Origin: Schoenoplectus triqueter
Taxonomy: Eukaryota > Streptophyta > Magnoliopsida > Poales > Cyperaceae
Direction of reading: 5' to 3'
NCBI GenBank assembly: GCA_964058805.1
Contig: CAXKVV010000277.1
Coordinates: 1 to 64,000, forward strand
DNA: 64,000 nucleotides
In this document: one piece after another, positions 38,368 to 49,680 of the stretch
How positions within the stretch are numbered: position 1 is the stretch's first letter
How the letters are laid out: the number at the start of each line of letters is the position of its first letter
Made by a program: the position numbers and the translations under genes
The notes under the pieces: model-generated
Databases searched by the model: none
What the model was told of the DNA's origin: nothing
The model's input: the letters and a program-made list of their open reading frames with translations, nothing else

Positions 38368-40847
38368 CAGTGGCGGATTTAGAATTTTGATTAGGGGGGG
38401 ACAATTATCGGATTGTAATGGTTTATCGGGTTCAAATCAATTAACTAATCGGGTACTAAATAAAAAATTAATAATTTAATATATATACTTAACTAATAAT
38501 TTTTTTATTAAATAATAACATTTTATATATTAAAATAACAATAAAATAAAGCTCAAAGTAATAGATAATTAAGTTGATGAAGAAAGTTTTCGACTAAGGA
38601 ACTTTATATTTTGATATTTTTACATAACTAGTATAATGCCCGCGTCATGCTGCGGATTTCTTTAAAATTATAAAATAAATAATAAATAAATAATATTTTA
38701 ATATTTTATGCTTTAAAATAGTTCATAATTTAAATTTTGAGCATTAATTAGTAATATTTGACATTGAAAAAATTTAATTAAAATATTAACTATTGTGAAG
38801 TGTTCCATGAGATAATTGAACTACTATGAGGCATCATCAAATAATAATTGGCTTTTATTTCTTAACCATTTCAATTACAAATGAAAGAATTACGTAAAGA
38901 GTTTTTTTTCTCATAAAAATGTAGTTACATATTTTGTATGTCCTATCAATTTAGAAAATATATTTCTAGCCCGAAAAAATAACCAAAAAGAGATGTTGGA
39001 GCATGCACAAGGACTCCACCGTGGTTCATGCTGTTAATTACGAGGTTAGGTTGGTGATAACGGATTTGACAACTTCATATTGTGTCACCAGAATTGATTT
39101 ATAGATACAGTAAGAAAGATACAATTCATTACACACACAAAAAAATGTCCAAGGAGCTTTACATAGATAATTAAGGGTATGTATACATACTTTGTTATGC
39201 AGCCATTATGTCCAATGAGCTTTACACTGCAACTCCCATGCGCATAACCGATCCCAACCTATAGAAAAATCAAAACAAAAATTACAGGAAATAAGGTTAA
39301 ATACATAAATATACCATTTGAAAGAATATTTCAAAACATAAAGATATGAAATCCAACCCAAAAAATGGCCAAAGAAGAAAAAGTTATAATCCTGTCATCA
39401 CTCATCATATACCTTCCCTTCATTCTGGTACAATCTCAGACTTTCACTAAGTTCCCTTTTCAAGAGGTAAAACGAATAATTTAGGGATTTCTAACAGTAG
39501 ATAAGTATCGTTTATAAGATTTAAAATTAATTACCCAAAATAATTAAGTACATCCGCAGTTTGTTCAGCTAGGTCATCATCACTCAATACAGGATAATCT
39601 TATGGAATCATAGTTGCTCCTAACTGTAATAATTCTTGACAATAAACATTAATAAATAATCATTATTAGTAAAATTGATGAAATTGTGGTCTAGTAGAAT
39701 AAAGAACATGGAAGAAAATGAAAGGAACAACAGAATCAAATCTAATAATTACGAAAAAGAACCAACCCTTGATCATTTACTCCATATCAATTAAAAAATG
39801 TAAAGCATATGCTTAGTTTAAGGTGATGCAATATAATCTTTTGTATTACATGTAAAAGAGGGAAAACAGGAGAGTCTATAATTTAGGCTAATAGTGAGTT
39901 TTGTACCAGCAAAAAAACGGAGGAGCCCCCAATGAATTCACCAATCACCAGAGCAAATCTCTCAAATTTTATTCTCTATTTGGCTTTCCCATTTTAATCG
40001 GGGATGTGTCTTTCTCGTTTCAATCGGGGACGGTGCTCTCTTCAATCAGGAATGTAGGTAGCGAAGAAAGAGATGCCCGAGGCGTGAGTGTTCAGTTGAG
40101 CTAGTGGAGGAGGCATCTTTTGGTACCTAGCTGGCTCACAGATCTCGGATCTCTAGGGGACGAAGAGGAGGAAGCGTCGCCTCCACCGCTCCAACTCCCG
40201 GTGGTGCTCCCAACGGACGGCCATGCTTCGCCATAGTAGGTGAGGTGTTTCCCACCTTGCTAGGCTTCTGCATCTCGAGTTTCCCTTTCTATTGTGAATT
40301 TCTCGGTATTTCCCTCTCTTTTCTTTTTCAAAATCTAAAAAAATCAAAAGGGTACGACCTTTCTCGGTAGGAGGGAAGATGTGTACCCTGAGATTGGGGA
40401 AGACCACCGACCTGAGGGTTTCTATCTCACGAACAGAGAGGATATCGAGGAGAGAGCCGCGCATGCGGAGAAGAGTATCGGGAAGCGGAAAAGGTGAGAG
40501 AGAAACACGCTGGTGAAGAAGAGAGTTGGGCTAACTGGGCCTAATCTGAAGATAATGAAGGGTTGAGATTAAATTGGTCAGTTGATCAACAACTTAATTT
40601 TTTTTATTGATAGATAACACTTTGAGGTTATATTTGTCAAGCTCCTTTTATTAGGAGTAAGGATTATTTCATTATGCACGATATTAAATATTTTTTTCTC
40701 AATAAAAATAATCAGACAATTCAGGGGGGGACAAAAAAAATTTCCAGGGGAAGTCACGTGCCGAAAACATTACCGAAAAACACTATTTTTCAAAATCCAG
40801 AGGGGGGCACGTGCCCTCCCCCCTAGATTAACCTAGGTCCGCCCCTG
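38368..40847. mobile_element. hAT-type MITE, copy 2, split by a nested Helitron
   Basis: The element starts CAGTGGCGGATTTAG at 38368 and ends GTCCGCCCCTG at 40847. It is flanked by a perfect 8-bp duplication, CATGCCAG, at 38360-38367 and 40848-40855, diagnostic of hAT transposition. The two MITE parts, 38368-38627 and 40664-40847, together equal a 444-bp element. They match, in reverse orientation, the copy at 25023-25475, including the TATCGGGTTTAAAT-like block, the AATAACATTTTATATATT block and the G- and C-runs. The middle 2,036 bp is foreign. Confidence 0.92.
38628..40663 (-). mobile_element. Non-autonomous Helitron with both ends resolved
   Basis: Read on the minus strand it starts TCCTTACTCCTAATAAAAGG after an A. 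It ends with hairpin-like CCGCAGCATGACGCGGG, eight bases, then CTAG before a T, the canonical TC...CTRR structure inserted between A and T. The related MITE at 25023-25475 supplies the empty site: its GAAATAATTATGCAAAG is uninterrupted where this copy has GAAATAA, the insert, then TTATGTAAA. Length is 2,036 bp. No Rep/helicase coding was seen. The part at about 39,900-40,540 is GC-richer, with a 103-codon minus-strand open frame (40153-40464) that I do not recognise. It may be a captured host segment. Confidence 0.88.
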
Positions 40848-41175
40848 CATGCCAGTGAATTGTTGGTATCTCTAGCTGCCCGTAAAAATACGGTACCTCC
40901 TGGATGTATTTTTGTAAGTGCGCACTTATGTTTTTTAAATTAGGTTTGATTAGATTTTTATATGTTGTCTAATTAACCTTTTTTTTTTATGTTTTTGGTG
41001 TAAAGGCAAATATGACCCTTTGTGCAAAGTGCTTTGTCAAAAGCAACTACCAAAGACCTGGGCTCAGGCCAACCCAGCAGACTTCAAACGTGTAGATTTG
41101 CTTCAAGAACCAAGACCAGACTGGACAGATAAGCAAACTCTCCACTTGCTTGAGGGCATTTCGCACTATGGCGAA

Positions 41176-42060
41176 GTGACACGTGCCTTTTTTCCCATGA
41201 AAAATAAATAAAAAAACGTTCCTGACGTGACATTTATTGAGTTGAAAAGACAATATGCTGCGTACAAAAAAAAGACAATATATGAACAGCAGTAGCTTTT
41301 GCACGAAAAATGCGACGCATCAATTTGGATTTGAAATTTGAAACATACAAAAAATCCAACGGTTTCGAAAACTTAGATAAATTTAACTACAATATTGTAA
41401 AAAAAAAATATACCATTTATGAGGGAATAACAAACAAAATTAAATTGGGACGAACTGGATTATGATTGATACACCAAGCTATCAAGTTTGTAAAACTCAC
41501 ACGACAAAAATAAGCCGTACACCAAATTTCTCCGCAAGTAATTTGGGATCTGCGATGGACTAACCGCTCCTCAAAGCAAATTCCTTAAGAAAATTTTCTT
41601 ACCTATTTTTTTTATTTTTATCAAAAAAATATATTTCTCTACATAAGTGAGTCATATTTTTCTCAACATAAGTGAGAAGAAAAGCAACGAGAAATAAAAA
41701 AAATGGGTATATATATGTGTGTGTTGTGTGTATGTCTCATATATTAAAAAAAAGTAAGATAGATATTTAGATAGGTGAATTAAATATTTAGATAAGTGGA
41801 TCAAGTACTTAATAGGTAACGTTAATAGGTAACGATAAATATCACAAGTGAATTAGATATTTATATACGTGAACTAGATTTTTAGATAGATAAATGGTGA
41901 AGTATGTAGATATATGAATTAAATATTTAGATAGGTGAATTAAGTGTTTAGATAGACGAACTACGTATTTAAATAATTTTCAAATAATTTTCAAATAATT
42001 TTTCATAGAGAGTAGATTGCATTTCGGACAGACCTGAAGCAGGATACCAGATCACCTACA
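41176..42060. other. Spacer with short tandem repeats
   Basis: There is no gene. A short AT/GT-rich microsatellite lies near 41,710-41,735. From about 41,757 to 41,975 variants of GTGAATTAAATATTTAGATA recur roughly every 25 bp, a degenerate minisatellite. Three AATAATTTTCA-like units follow near 41,970-42,003. Confidence 0.55.
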
Positions 42061-42604
42061 TCACCACCAAATAGTGACATGGGAGTTATTGGTGGCATAG
42101 GGACCACTTGGCAGTGCCTCTGCTGAGCTCTGCACATGGATCCACAGAGTCTCTCTCTCTCTCTCCCTCTCTCTGCTACCTTTCTTCTTTATTTTTCTAT
42201 CATGTGAAGATTTTCCTTTGTCTAAATTATTCTCTTGCACAGGATCATCTGGTTCTACAAAAGCACTTCCATTAATACCCTTAATTGCCTTCTTTATCCT
42301 CGTGCTCCAGATTTTAGCAAACCTCTCATTGGATGTATAAAATGCCTCAAGCCATAAAGTCTGCTAAGAAAAAAAAATGTAATAATTGCTAATGGGAATT
42401 AGAAGCACTCTTAAGCAGAATCTAAAACCCAAACCAGCTGATTAGCAGGCTACTGGCAACACCAACTTGACTTAAAAAAAAAATCATAATGTAAGCACTA
42501 ACTTCATGTTTGTTATACTCCTTCAAAACTTGTAGAAAAGGTTCATCCATTCTCTCCCAACACAGCTTGTTAATTAAAGAGATGGGAATTGCCTTCCAGA
42601 CCAA
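42061..42604 (-). pseudogene. XPG/UVH3-like DNA repair nuclease, C-terminal fragment
   Basis: On the minus strand the first exon (about 42,604-42,503) reads LINKLCWERMDEPFLQVLKE and YNKHE. The next (42363-42061) reads QTLWLEAFYTSNERFAKIWS, TRIKKAIKGINGSAFVE, then an acidic and basic tail ending at TGA. They join in phase at GT-AG (CATGAA then GTTAGT; CTTAG then CAG). This resembles the part of plant XPG/RAD2 (UVH3) just after the nuclease domains, where relatives read roughly CWEKFGW, LLPVLKEYN and LRLEAFYTFNERFAKI. The segment between CWE and LKEYN is shortened, no upstream nuclease exon is present, and an RERERERE tract translated from the CT microsatellite (42,150) sits in the tail. It is a gene fragment, not a functional nuclease. 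Confidence 0.66.
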
Positions 42605-42897
42605 AAAATTTTAAACACACTTGCGAAGCAAATCCAAATTGCTTATCACACTACAGGAAGCATCAAGACGTACAATAGTCTTCAACATGTTAATTGGGTG
42701 CTTTAATTGATTATAGAGCGATCTTTTCCACGTAATCTAACTCCAATATTTATTCAATTGACAATTGGTTAGAAATGTGATTACTAACTTTTCTTGGTGG
42801 ATCGCGTTTAATATAGAGATATCAATAAAATTTTCATACTAGGACTTCACACATTAATCTAGCAACTTCATGAAATACATACAGTTAGTCGTATATA

Positions 42898-44286
42898 CAC
42901 TACAGCAGAACTGCGCTTTACTAACAATTTTTAAAGTAATTTACTAACGATTTTGCAACAGTTAGTAATGACGGACGTTAGAAAAAATATAAGTAACCGT
43001 TAGGATAAAAGAAGTGCCAGACGGACATTTGCTAATGGTTTTTTAGCCAAAAATCATTAGCAAATGAGGCTGCAAATTTTTTTTTTAAGTTTTGCTAACG
43101 GTTTTTTAACCAAAATCGTTAGCAAAGGGCATTGCAATTTTTTTTAAAGTTTTGCTAACGATTTTTGCTAAAAAAAACCGTTAGCAAAGAGTGTTGCGAT
43201 TTTTTTACTAACGTTTTTTGTTAAAAAATCATTAATGTTGATTTTTTTTTTGTATTTTTCCTAACAATTTTTGTTAATAAACCGTTAGCAAAGAGTTTAT
43301 GTATTTTTTTATAAACTTAACTTTCTATACTTATGACAAATAAACTAAAAATAATAAATTATATAAGAACAGATTATTCATTCAATAAATAATATAAAAT
43401 AAATATAATTATTCATACAATGAAAAAAATATATTTACTGAAAAATACATCTTTCTTACTCAATAATATAAAAACCTATATAATTTCTAATTAAAAATAC
43501 AAAGAAAAAACACAAAAAATAGAACTTAAAATTTTCAAATAAACTTGAAATGCTTTTTTGAGAGTGAAGATGATATTTTTTGGCCCGTAAAATGATCATA
43601 ATGACTAAAAGCGTTAACCATGTAGATCTCATCGTAAACTTTTCTTAGCCGCATAACACGCCTCAATCGGAGTTTTCTATCAAAAATTATGACCGTTTAA
43701 AGTTGAGATAGTCAGATTTCGATTTTTATTTCTTTTGTCTCTCTTCTTTGTTTCTTATTTCTTTCTTCTTTCTCTTCTCTGTCTCTCTCATCTCTCTTTT
43801 TATATATGAAAATAGATGAAAAAAATGGGTAATTCGTGAGATTTCTATTTTTGAATTTTAATTTTTGGATTGTTGAATTGGGATGAACGAACGGTGAAAT
43901 GAGCAATCCGTGGGAGCAAATGTTATTGGTGAGATGAAATATATTAGATTTTTTGCGCATGAACCTTTACTAAGGATTTTTTTTATAAATAACTGTTAGC
44001 AAAATCAAACACAAAAAGTTTTCCTAACGGTTTTTTATATAAAACTGTTAGCAAAACCTAGCGCAAAAAACTTTCCTAATGATTTTTTTATAAGAAACTG
44101 TTAGTAAAAGTTGTCCAACGTTTTTTTAACACTTTCTGACATATTTTTGTAACGTTTTTTTTCTTCCAAACCGTTAGAAAATAGTTGAACTTATTTTTCA
44201 AAATGTCACCACCTAATATTATTAACGGTTTTCACTAAAAACCATTAGTAAATTAGTGTTAGTAAAAACCAATTGCTATTATAGTC
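42898..44286. mobile_element. Non-autonomous CACTA element with palindromic subterminal repeats
   Basis: The left end CACTACAGCAGAACTGCG at 42898 is a typical CACTA terminus. The right end, TTGCTATTATAGTC, is a degenerate inverted copy, and the flanks ATA and ATG are a possible decayed 3-bp duplication. Within about 380 bp of the left end and 320 bp of the right end, words such as GCTAACGGTTTTTT and AAACCGTTAGCAAA recur in both orientations, often paired as short hairpins. These are the subterminal transposase-binding repeats of CACTA elements. The centre (about 43,320-43,970) lacks them and has no transposase. Confidence 0.8.
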
Positions 44287-44556
44287 ATGGAGTTCTGGAA
44301 AGTTCTACCAAATAATCATGAATGAGGATTTTTTTTCTTTTATCTTTTTTTTTTCTACGTTGAGAATGTGAAGAGTGCATCAATATGGAAATTGCAGATT
44401 GCAACCGGTAGGCTCGTTCGTTTTGAGAAATAAATTGATTATTACCGACCAGCTTATGTATGACAAGGCTCATTCATTTTGAGAAATAAATTGAACTATT
44501 GCTGATCAGCTCGTGTATGACAAGCGGAGTAAAAATTATAAATCAATTATTTTTAA

Positions 44557-45026
44557 CTAGCTATATATCCGCGCGTTGCAGCAGAATTTTTTATTTAAAC
44601 ATTAAAATATTATAAGATAAAAAAATTCACATTTATCTAATATTAAATTATAAATTCACCAAATTATAGAGAAAACATATAATAAAGACTATATTTAATT
44701 TTGGATGAGATTTTTGCACAATATGAGTTAATGATTCATGATTTTTATGGAAAGAAAAGTAAATTATTCTAACATATATTATCACAATTAATTCCTTATC
44801 AAATATGCACAAAGTTGCTAAATAAAAAACAAAAATTATGAAAATAATAGTATATAAGGGAAAGAAATGGAGAGAAAGAGGGGATCAATGGATGCGATCA
44901 CATACGTTCGATCAACCAACAATAAATATTATCCGTCTAATTGAGGGATAAAATGGGTATAATAAAAATTTACAATGATAAAAAATGGACCCTCCAATTC
45001 TTAGATGCTTTATATAATATTATAGA
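44557..45026 (-). mobile_element. Small Helitron A (470 bp)
   Basis: Read on the minus strand it starts TCTATAATATTATATAAAGC after an A. It ends with a GC-rich hairpin (GCAACGCGCGGAT) and ATATAGCTAG before a T, so the ends are TC...CTAG with insertion between A and T. The non-coding interior is nearly identical to the copy at 50212-50687. Confidence 0.85.
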
Positions 45027-46470
45027 TTAGAATTGTTGTGTGAGAAAGAAGATGTGGCGTGGAGTGTGTGTGGGGGTAGGTGGGGCTTTCGGGACTAATT
45101 TAATAAAGATGATTCTGAACTGTTTTGTCATGAGTTGTTCCGGACTATTTTATTACGAGTGATTTTGTTATATGTATAAAATTTAAGATATGATTGTCAT
45201 TTTCGAATTCGTATTTTACTTTAGTTAATAATAAATTGATACAATTTATTGTATTTGCTGCCATATAATCTAGACGGTCTAATATAATTTAAATAACTCA
45301 AATTTAACTCATAGGGTATGCTTTTTAATTTTGTGTCGATAGGTTTCACTACACAGAAACAATGACAACTTGCTGTTATTGTCAATTATGACAACGGATG
45401 TAAATTCCATACACCATCCATATTGAATAAGGGCACACTATTTTATCATTAAAAGTTTTTTTTAGAAGAAGTGATGATAGATTTATAGCTTTCTCTTCTT
45501 TTTAAGAGCTTTATAATCAGTTTTCTCATTTGAAATTATATTTTAATTTTGGTATCAAATGAGAGAGCGTATAAATGTATTTCTAAATTTTGATTAGAAT
45601 TACATTTACCGAGCATCAAGACATTGAAATTATGGATCCGTATTGGTTATCATAAAAGAAAAATGGCAACGACGATGCTATAGTCTTTACATCATCAGAT
45701 TATTTTTTGACGGATCAAATTTAAATGTAGGGGGCATTACTTTATAACGGGACTCATTTTATCGTAGATATATATATTTATACGGTCTTCTGCCATAAAA
45801 GAAAATATATGGCATGGCAGCGGATGTGAATTCCAGCCGTCATATCCCATAGCTGAGAATTTTAACTCATATCTGATCAGAATATGATCTGATTAAATTC
45901 GGGTCAAAATTTTTTGATTCATATCTGACTCGACGGGTCACGGATCGATCCGTATAAAATAATTAAATATTTTTATTTAATTTTAAGTACTAAAATATTA
46001 ATTAATTTATAATTAATCTTAATCAGTATATAATTAATGTATATTTAAGCTTTAATTAGTACTAAATCATAAAATTATTTCAAAAAATATAATTAATTAG
46101 GTCGGGTTGGGTTGACCTGAACCCGACCCGATCCAATTCGGATCAAAAAAAATTAAATCCATATCCGATCCATTTATTTTCAGGTCGTGTCAGATTAGAT
46201 TAGATTCGAATCAAATCGAATTAATCAATCGGGTCAGATCAAAAATTGACACCCCCTATGTGCAAATAAAAACTTACTCCCATTGCCTTAAGTCCCTTTA
46301 ATAAATTCACTGAATTTTTATGTCATTAATATTTACATGTCGACTAAAAGTCTAAAACGAAACGTCCTGTTTAACTGGCACACATTTTATGTAATTTACT
46401 GATGTAATCACAAAAATCAAGATATTTGTGTACATATTTTTTTTACGAGAACAATTTTAGTGTACAATGA
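45027..46470. other. Transposon-like intergenic stretch, no gene
   Basis: At 45,350 a CACTACACAGAAACAATGAC sequence looks like a CACTA terminus, but no matching right end was found. Two direct copies of a CGGATGTRAATTCC word lie near 45,395 and 45,819. From about 45,860 to 46,255 words such as GGGTCAAAATTTTTTGA, GACCCGACCC and GTCAGATCAAAAATTGACAC are arranged in inverted fashion, suggesting a degenerate MITE. A similar composition recurs at 52.8-53.7 kb. Confidence 0.45.
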
Positions 46471-46483
46471 ACGTTTATGGTTG

Positions 46484-48365
46484 GAGGAAATCTTTCTTTC
46501 CTCAGTCTTTTATTATCGGATTTCGTCTCCCACGGACATCTCGCTCAAAAATAACCTTTTGCTGTTCATTCCAATTTGGCATACGAGGGGTGATTATTTT
46601 TTTATTACATTTGAAATTTCATTCTCAATTTTTTTATGAAAAGGATACATCCATTGTGGAGTAACTTTATTATTAAAGTATTAATGATCAATGCCATTTC
46701 GCCTCGAATGAACAGCTCACTCAGATAAATGAGACGAGATTATCTGACAATGAAAATTACAATGGAGGATGGAACCAGACCAATTATTTTAAATAGGTAA
46801 AATTAGCGCCTCTCAATATATTTTAATTCGGATATTTACTTTTTTAAATTTAAAAATTAAATATGTATTTCTCAAAATATTTAAATCTTAGATATTTATC
46901 CAAAACTACTACAATCCTCATAAAAAATCAAATTGACAAATAATTAAAATTATAAAAAGATAAAAATACCACCCCATTAGTCAATAACTTTCCTCAAATT
47001 CACTGAGAGCTAGCGAATTGAGAAGCGTTAATTTTATCTTTACCATCTAATCAAGTTAAATAATATGAATTTCAAATTTTAATTTTCTCCATCTCTTAAA
47101 TCTGAAACTCTCAACAAACACATATATTTTTTCTTCATAATCAAGATCTAGAAGATCCTGTTACATGTGTCCCAGGGAGGTTACCGAAGCTCGATCAGTA
47201 TTTCTGGTAGGCTAATGATTATGTTGAAGGTTGTTAATTATATATTCTCGAGCTCGTGGAATTCATGAGGAAATAAAAAGCAAAACTATTTAAAGAGATT
47301 GTTGTAGATTTAAGTAAATAGCGAAAATAAAAGGAATGATGTTTTTGTCTTATTAGAATTTTTAATTAATTATAATTTAATTTCTATGAGGATAGTAGTT
47401 ATGGATAAATATCTAAAATTTTGACATTTTGAGAGTAAATATTTAATTTTTAAATTAAAAAAATAATATATTCAAATAAAAATATGTTGATATATATATA
47501 TATCTAATTTAAACTTTAGAGAAAATATGTCTTTCCCTCGTGGACCTCGCGCCAAAAAATGAAGCTTTTGCTATTCCTTTCATTAATTTGGCATACGAGG
47601 GATAGTTATTTTTTATTTAAAAAAAATCATTCTCCATTTATTCTGAAAAGGATACATCCTTTGATGAGTTATCTTATTATTAAAGTATTAATGGGCAATT
47701 TTTTTTTTCTCAAATGAACAACATACTCAGATGAATGAGATGAGATTCTATGACAATGAAAATTACAACAGAGGATGGACCATACCAATTATTTTAGAGG
47801 AAATCTCTCTCCCCTCCTTTTATCTTTGAATTTTGTCCCCACGGACCTCGCGCCAAAAAGTATAAGATTTTGCTATTCCTTCCAATTTGATATACGAGGG
47901 ACGGTTGTTTTTGTATTACATTTGAAAATCCATTCTTCATTTATTCTGATACATCCATGGATGAGTAACCTTATTATTAAAGTATTAATGGACAATTCCA
48001 TTTTGCTTCAAATGAACAACTAACTCAGATGAATGAGGCGATTCTCGGACAACAAAAATTACAATGGAGGATGGACCTATTTTAGAGGAAATATTTATTT
48101 CCTCCGTCTTTTATTCCCGGATTTCGCCTCCCGCAGACCTCGCGCCAAAAAAATAGAAGCTTTTGCTATTCCTTCCAATTTGGCATACGAAAATTCATTC
48201 TCCATTTATTCTGATACATCCATTGATTAGTAACCTTATTATTAAAGTATTAATGGACAATTTCATTTCATCACAAATGAACAAACTAACTCACATGAAT
48301 GAGACCAAATTCTCTGACAACAAAAATAACAACGGAGGATGAACCAAACCAATTATTTTATGAGA
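46484..48365. repeat. About 280-bp tandem repeat, four copies, one junction split
   Basis: Copies begin near 46,484, 47,519, 47,797 and 48,085, each opening with a GAGGAAAT-like word. They share a CGGACCTCGCGCCAAAAA-like block, TTGGCATACGAGG, a TATTAAAGTATTAATGGACA block, and AATTACAAYGGAGGATGGACC, CCAATTATTTT at the end. Spacing of copies 2-4 is 278 and 288 bp, and the last ends near 48,365. Copies 1 and 2 are separated by about 720 bp of foreign sequence. Short open frames inside the copies are not conserved between them. Confidence 0.85.
46811..47497. mobile_element. Foldback (MULE-like) element inside the tandem repeat
   Basis: The outer roughly 120 bp at each side are inverted copies of each other. 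The left arm words TTTAAAAATTAAATAT, TTAGATATTTATCC, ACTACTA-ATCCTCATA recur as reverse complements at 47,370-47,490. Long arms and a non-coding centre suit a Mutator-like or foldback MITE. An exact 9-bp target duplication could not be fixed in the AT-rich flanks. Confidence 0.68.
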
Positions 48366-49140
48366 AAATTTTTTAATCCTTCAAATCTGTTTCTAACTAT
48401 TTTCTCTTTAAACTTTTTATTTTTAGCAAATTCTTATATTTCATAATCAGATATGAATATCTCTATAAGTGAATACGAATAATCATATATATAAGTATAA
48501 ATAAGTAAATAACATATGTGATTGACTTATACTTCATTTAGTGCTATATTCACAAATATATTTCCAAATTGTTTTCTTTTCCAACTTTTTTTAGCAATAT
48601 TTTTTTTGATAAATTATTGTATTTTCATACGACATAAATCAATAACTAGGTATGAACACATCTGTAAGTGAACTCACTCATCTATATAAGTACAAAAAAT
48701 ATGAGCGTTGTGCCTTATGTTTTGGCATGTGCTTTATTTTTCAAATCTATCCCCCAATTATTTTCTCTTTGAAGTTTTTATTTTCAGTAATATTTTTATT
48801 TTTTATAAGTTTTTGAAGTTTTTGTATTTCACGATCAGATATAAACATCTCCGGTACTTGATGTGAATAACTTTATAAGTGAATATGAATACTCATCATA
48901 AATATAAGTATAAACAACATATGTGCTTGGTTTACACTTCAGTTAGTGTTCTATCCTTTAAATTTATTCTCTAACTATTTTCTCTCCAAAGTTTTTAATT
49001 TTTAGCAAGTTTTTGTCTGCTCATAGGATGTAAGATGAGTAGGAATAAATTTTAATATGCACAAAATGTTCATACCTATTATTATGAGTGTTTATACTAA
49101 AAATAAAATATATTCATATTTATCATGTGCATGTTAAAAA
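48366..49140. repeat. Degenerate tandem repeat, 170-220 bp unit, about four copies
   Basis: A block like TAACTATTTTCTCTTTAAACTTTTTA followed by TTTTAGCAA recurs at about 48,391, 48,562, 48,748 and 48,969. Between them, blocks like ATCAGATATRAAYATCTCT, ATAAGTGAATATGAATA and AACATATGTGCTTGRTTTA also recur. Divergence is much higher than in the neighbouring 280-bp array. Confidence 0.7.
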
Positions 49141-49274
49141 CTAGGAGATTTTTATAGAGACAATTAGCGCACTCCATTTTTTATCGTACAAAATTAAAGT
49201 GCAATATTAAGCGTTTACATTATTTCCGCTCTAAACTCTAACGTGTGTTATAAAATTGATTATAATTTTCTTTA

Positions 49275-49680
49275 GGTGTGTCTAGATGGTGAAAAGATTA
49301 GTGTAAGAATAACGCTTTTTGGGTTAGTAATTGAGAATAGTATGAGATTAGTGATATCTCAAAAAATATGACAAGTGTACTAAATTTTACTATCTCAGAT
49401 TAGTAAAAAATAATATTTAGATGATAACTTAAGAACAGTGGAGGGATAGCTAAAATATGTAACTATTTTTTTATTAATTTATTTAATATTAATATTTATT
49501 TATATTATTTAATATTAATATTAAAGAAATTATTTTTTTTATTATTTTCATTATCCTTATAAAGCACTAATTTTCTAAACCAATATTTTTATGGTTTAAC
49601 AATTTAGTACTATTTTCGTGCTATTTCATAAAGTTATTTTGTATTTGAATGTTGGATGCTATTCTTCAAAATCATTGAAG
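49275..49680. mobile_element. Degenerate MITE of the GGTGTGTTTGGATGGTG family
   Basis: It starts GGTGTGTCTAGATGGTGAAA and follows the same order of blocks (GATTAGTGTAAGAATA, GGGTTAGTA, GAGAATAGTRTGAGATTAGTG) as the element at 55661-56081. The right end is too decayed to place exactly. Confidence 0.65.

Larger units (their letters stand above)
37861..41175 (+). pseudogene. SWI3-type (SWI3B-like) chromatin-remodelling subunit, broken
   Basis: A proline-rich segment (about 37,960-38,070) runs directly into AWGLINYKPPKNEEEE at 38,080, which resembles the end of a SWIRM domain. Most of the SWIRM domain is missing. A frameshift near 38,175 leads into the Cys-rich ZZ-like region ICISCGAVCSLQCFTTAK (38178-38231). 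A GT-AG intron then joins in phase to ANMTLCAKCFVKSNY (from 41006). After another frameshift come PADFKRVDL and the SANT-domain start DWTDKQTLHLLEGISHYGE, ending at 41175, where GTGAC could be a donor. The SANT remainder and C-terminal coiled coil are absent. SWI3 proteins are core subunits of plant SWI/SNF complexes. The order of regions matches SWI3B best, but assignment within the family is tentative. A 2.5-kb transposon nest occupies the intron. Confidence 0.72.

Noticed and set aside
45350..45850. Possible second CACTA element starting CACTACACAGAAACA
   Set aside because: Only one end is visible. No inverted right end or 3-bp duplication could be found, so it is mentioned only within the spacer entry.
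46467..48230. Three short plus-strand open frames sharing similar peptides
   Set aside because: They are translations of the 280-bp tandem repeat, differ in frame and length between copies, and show no coding constraint.
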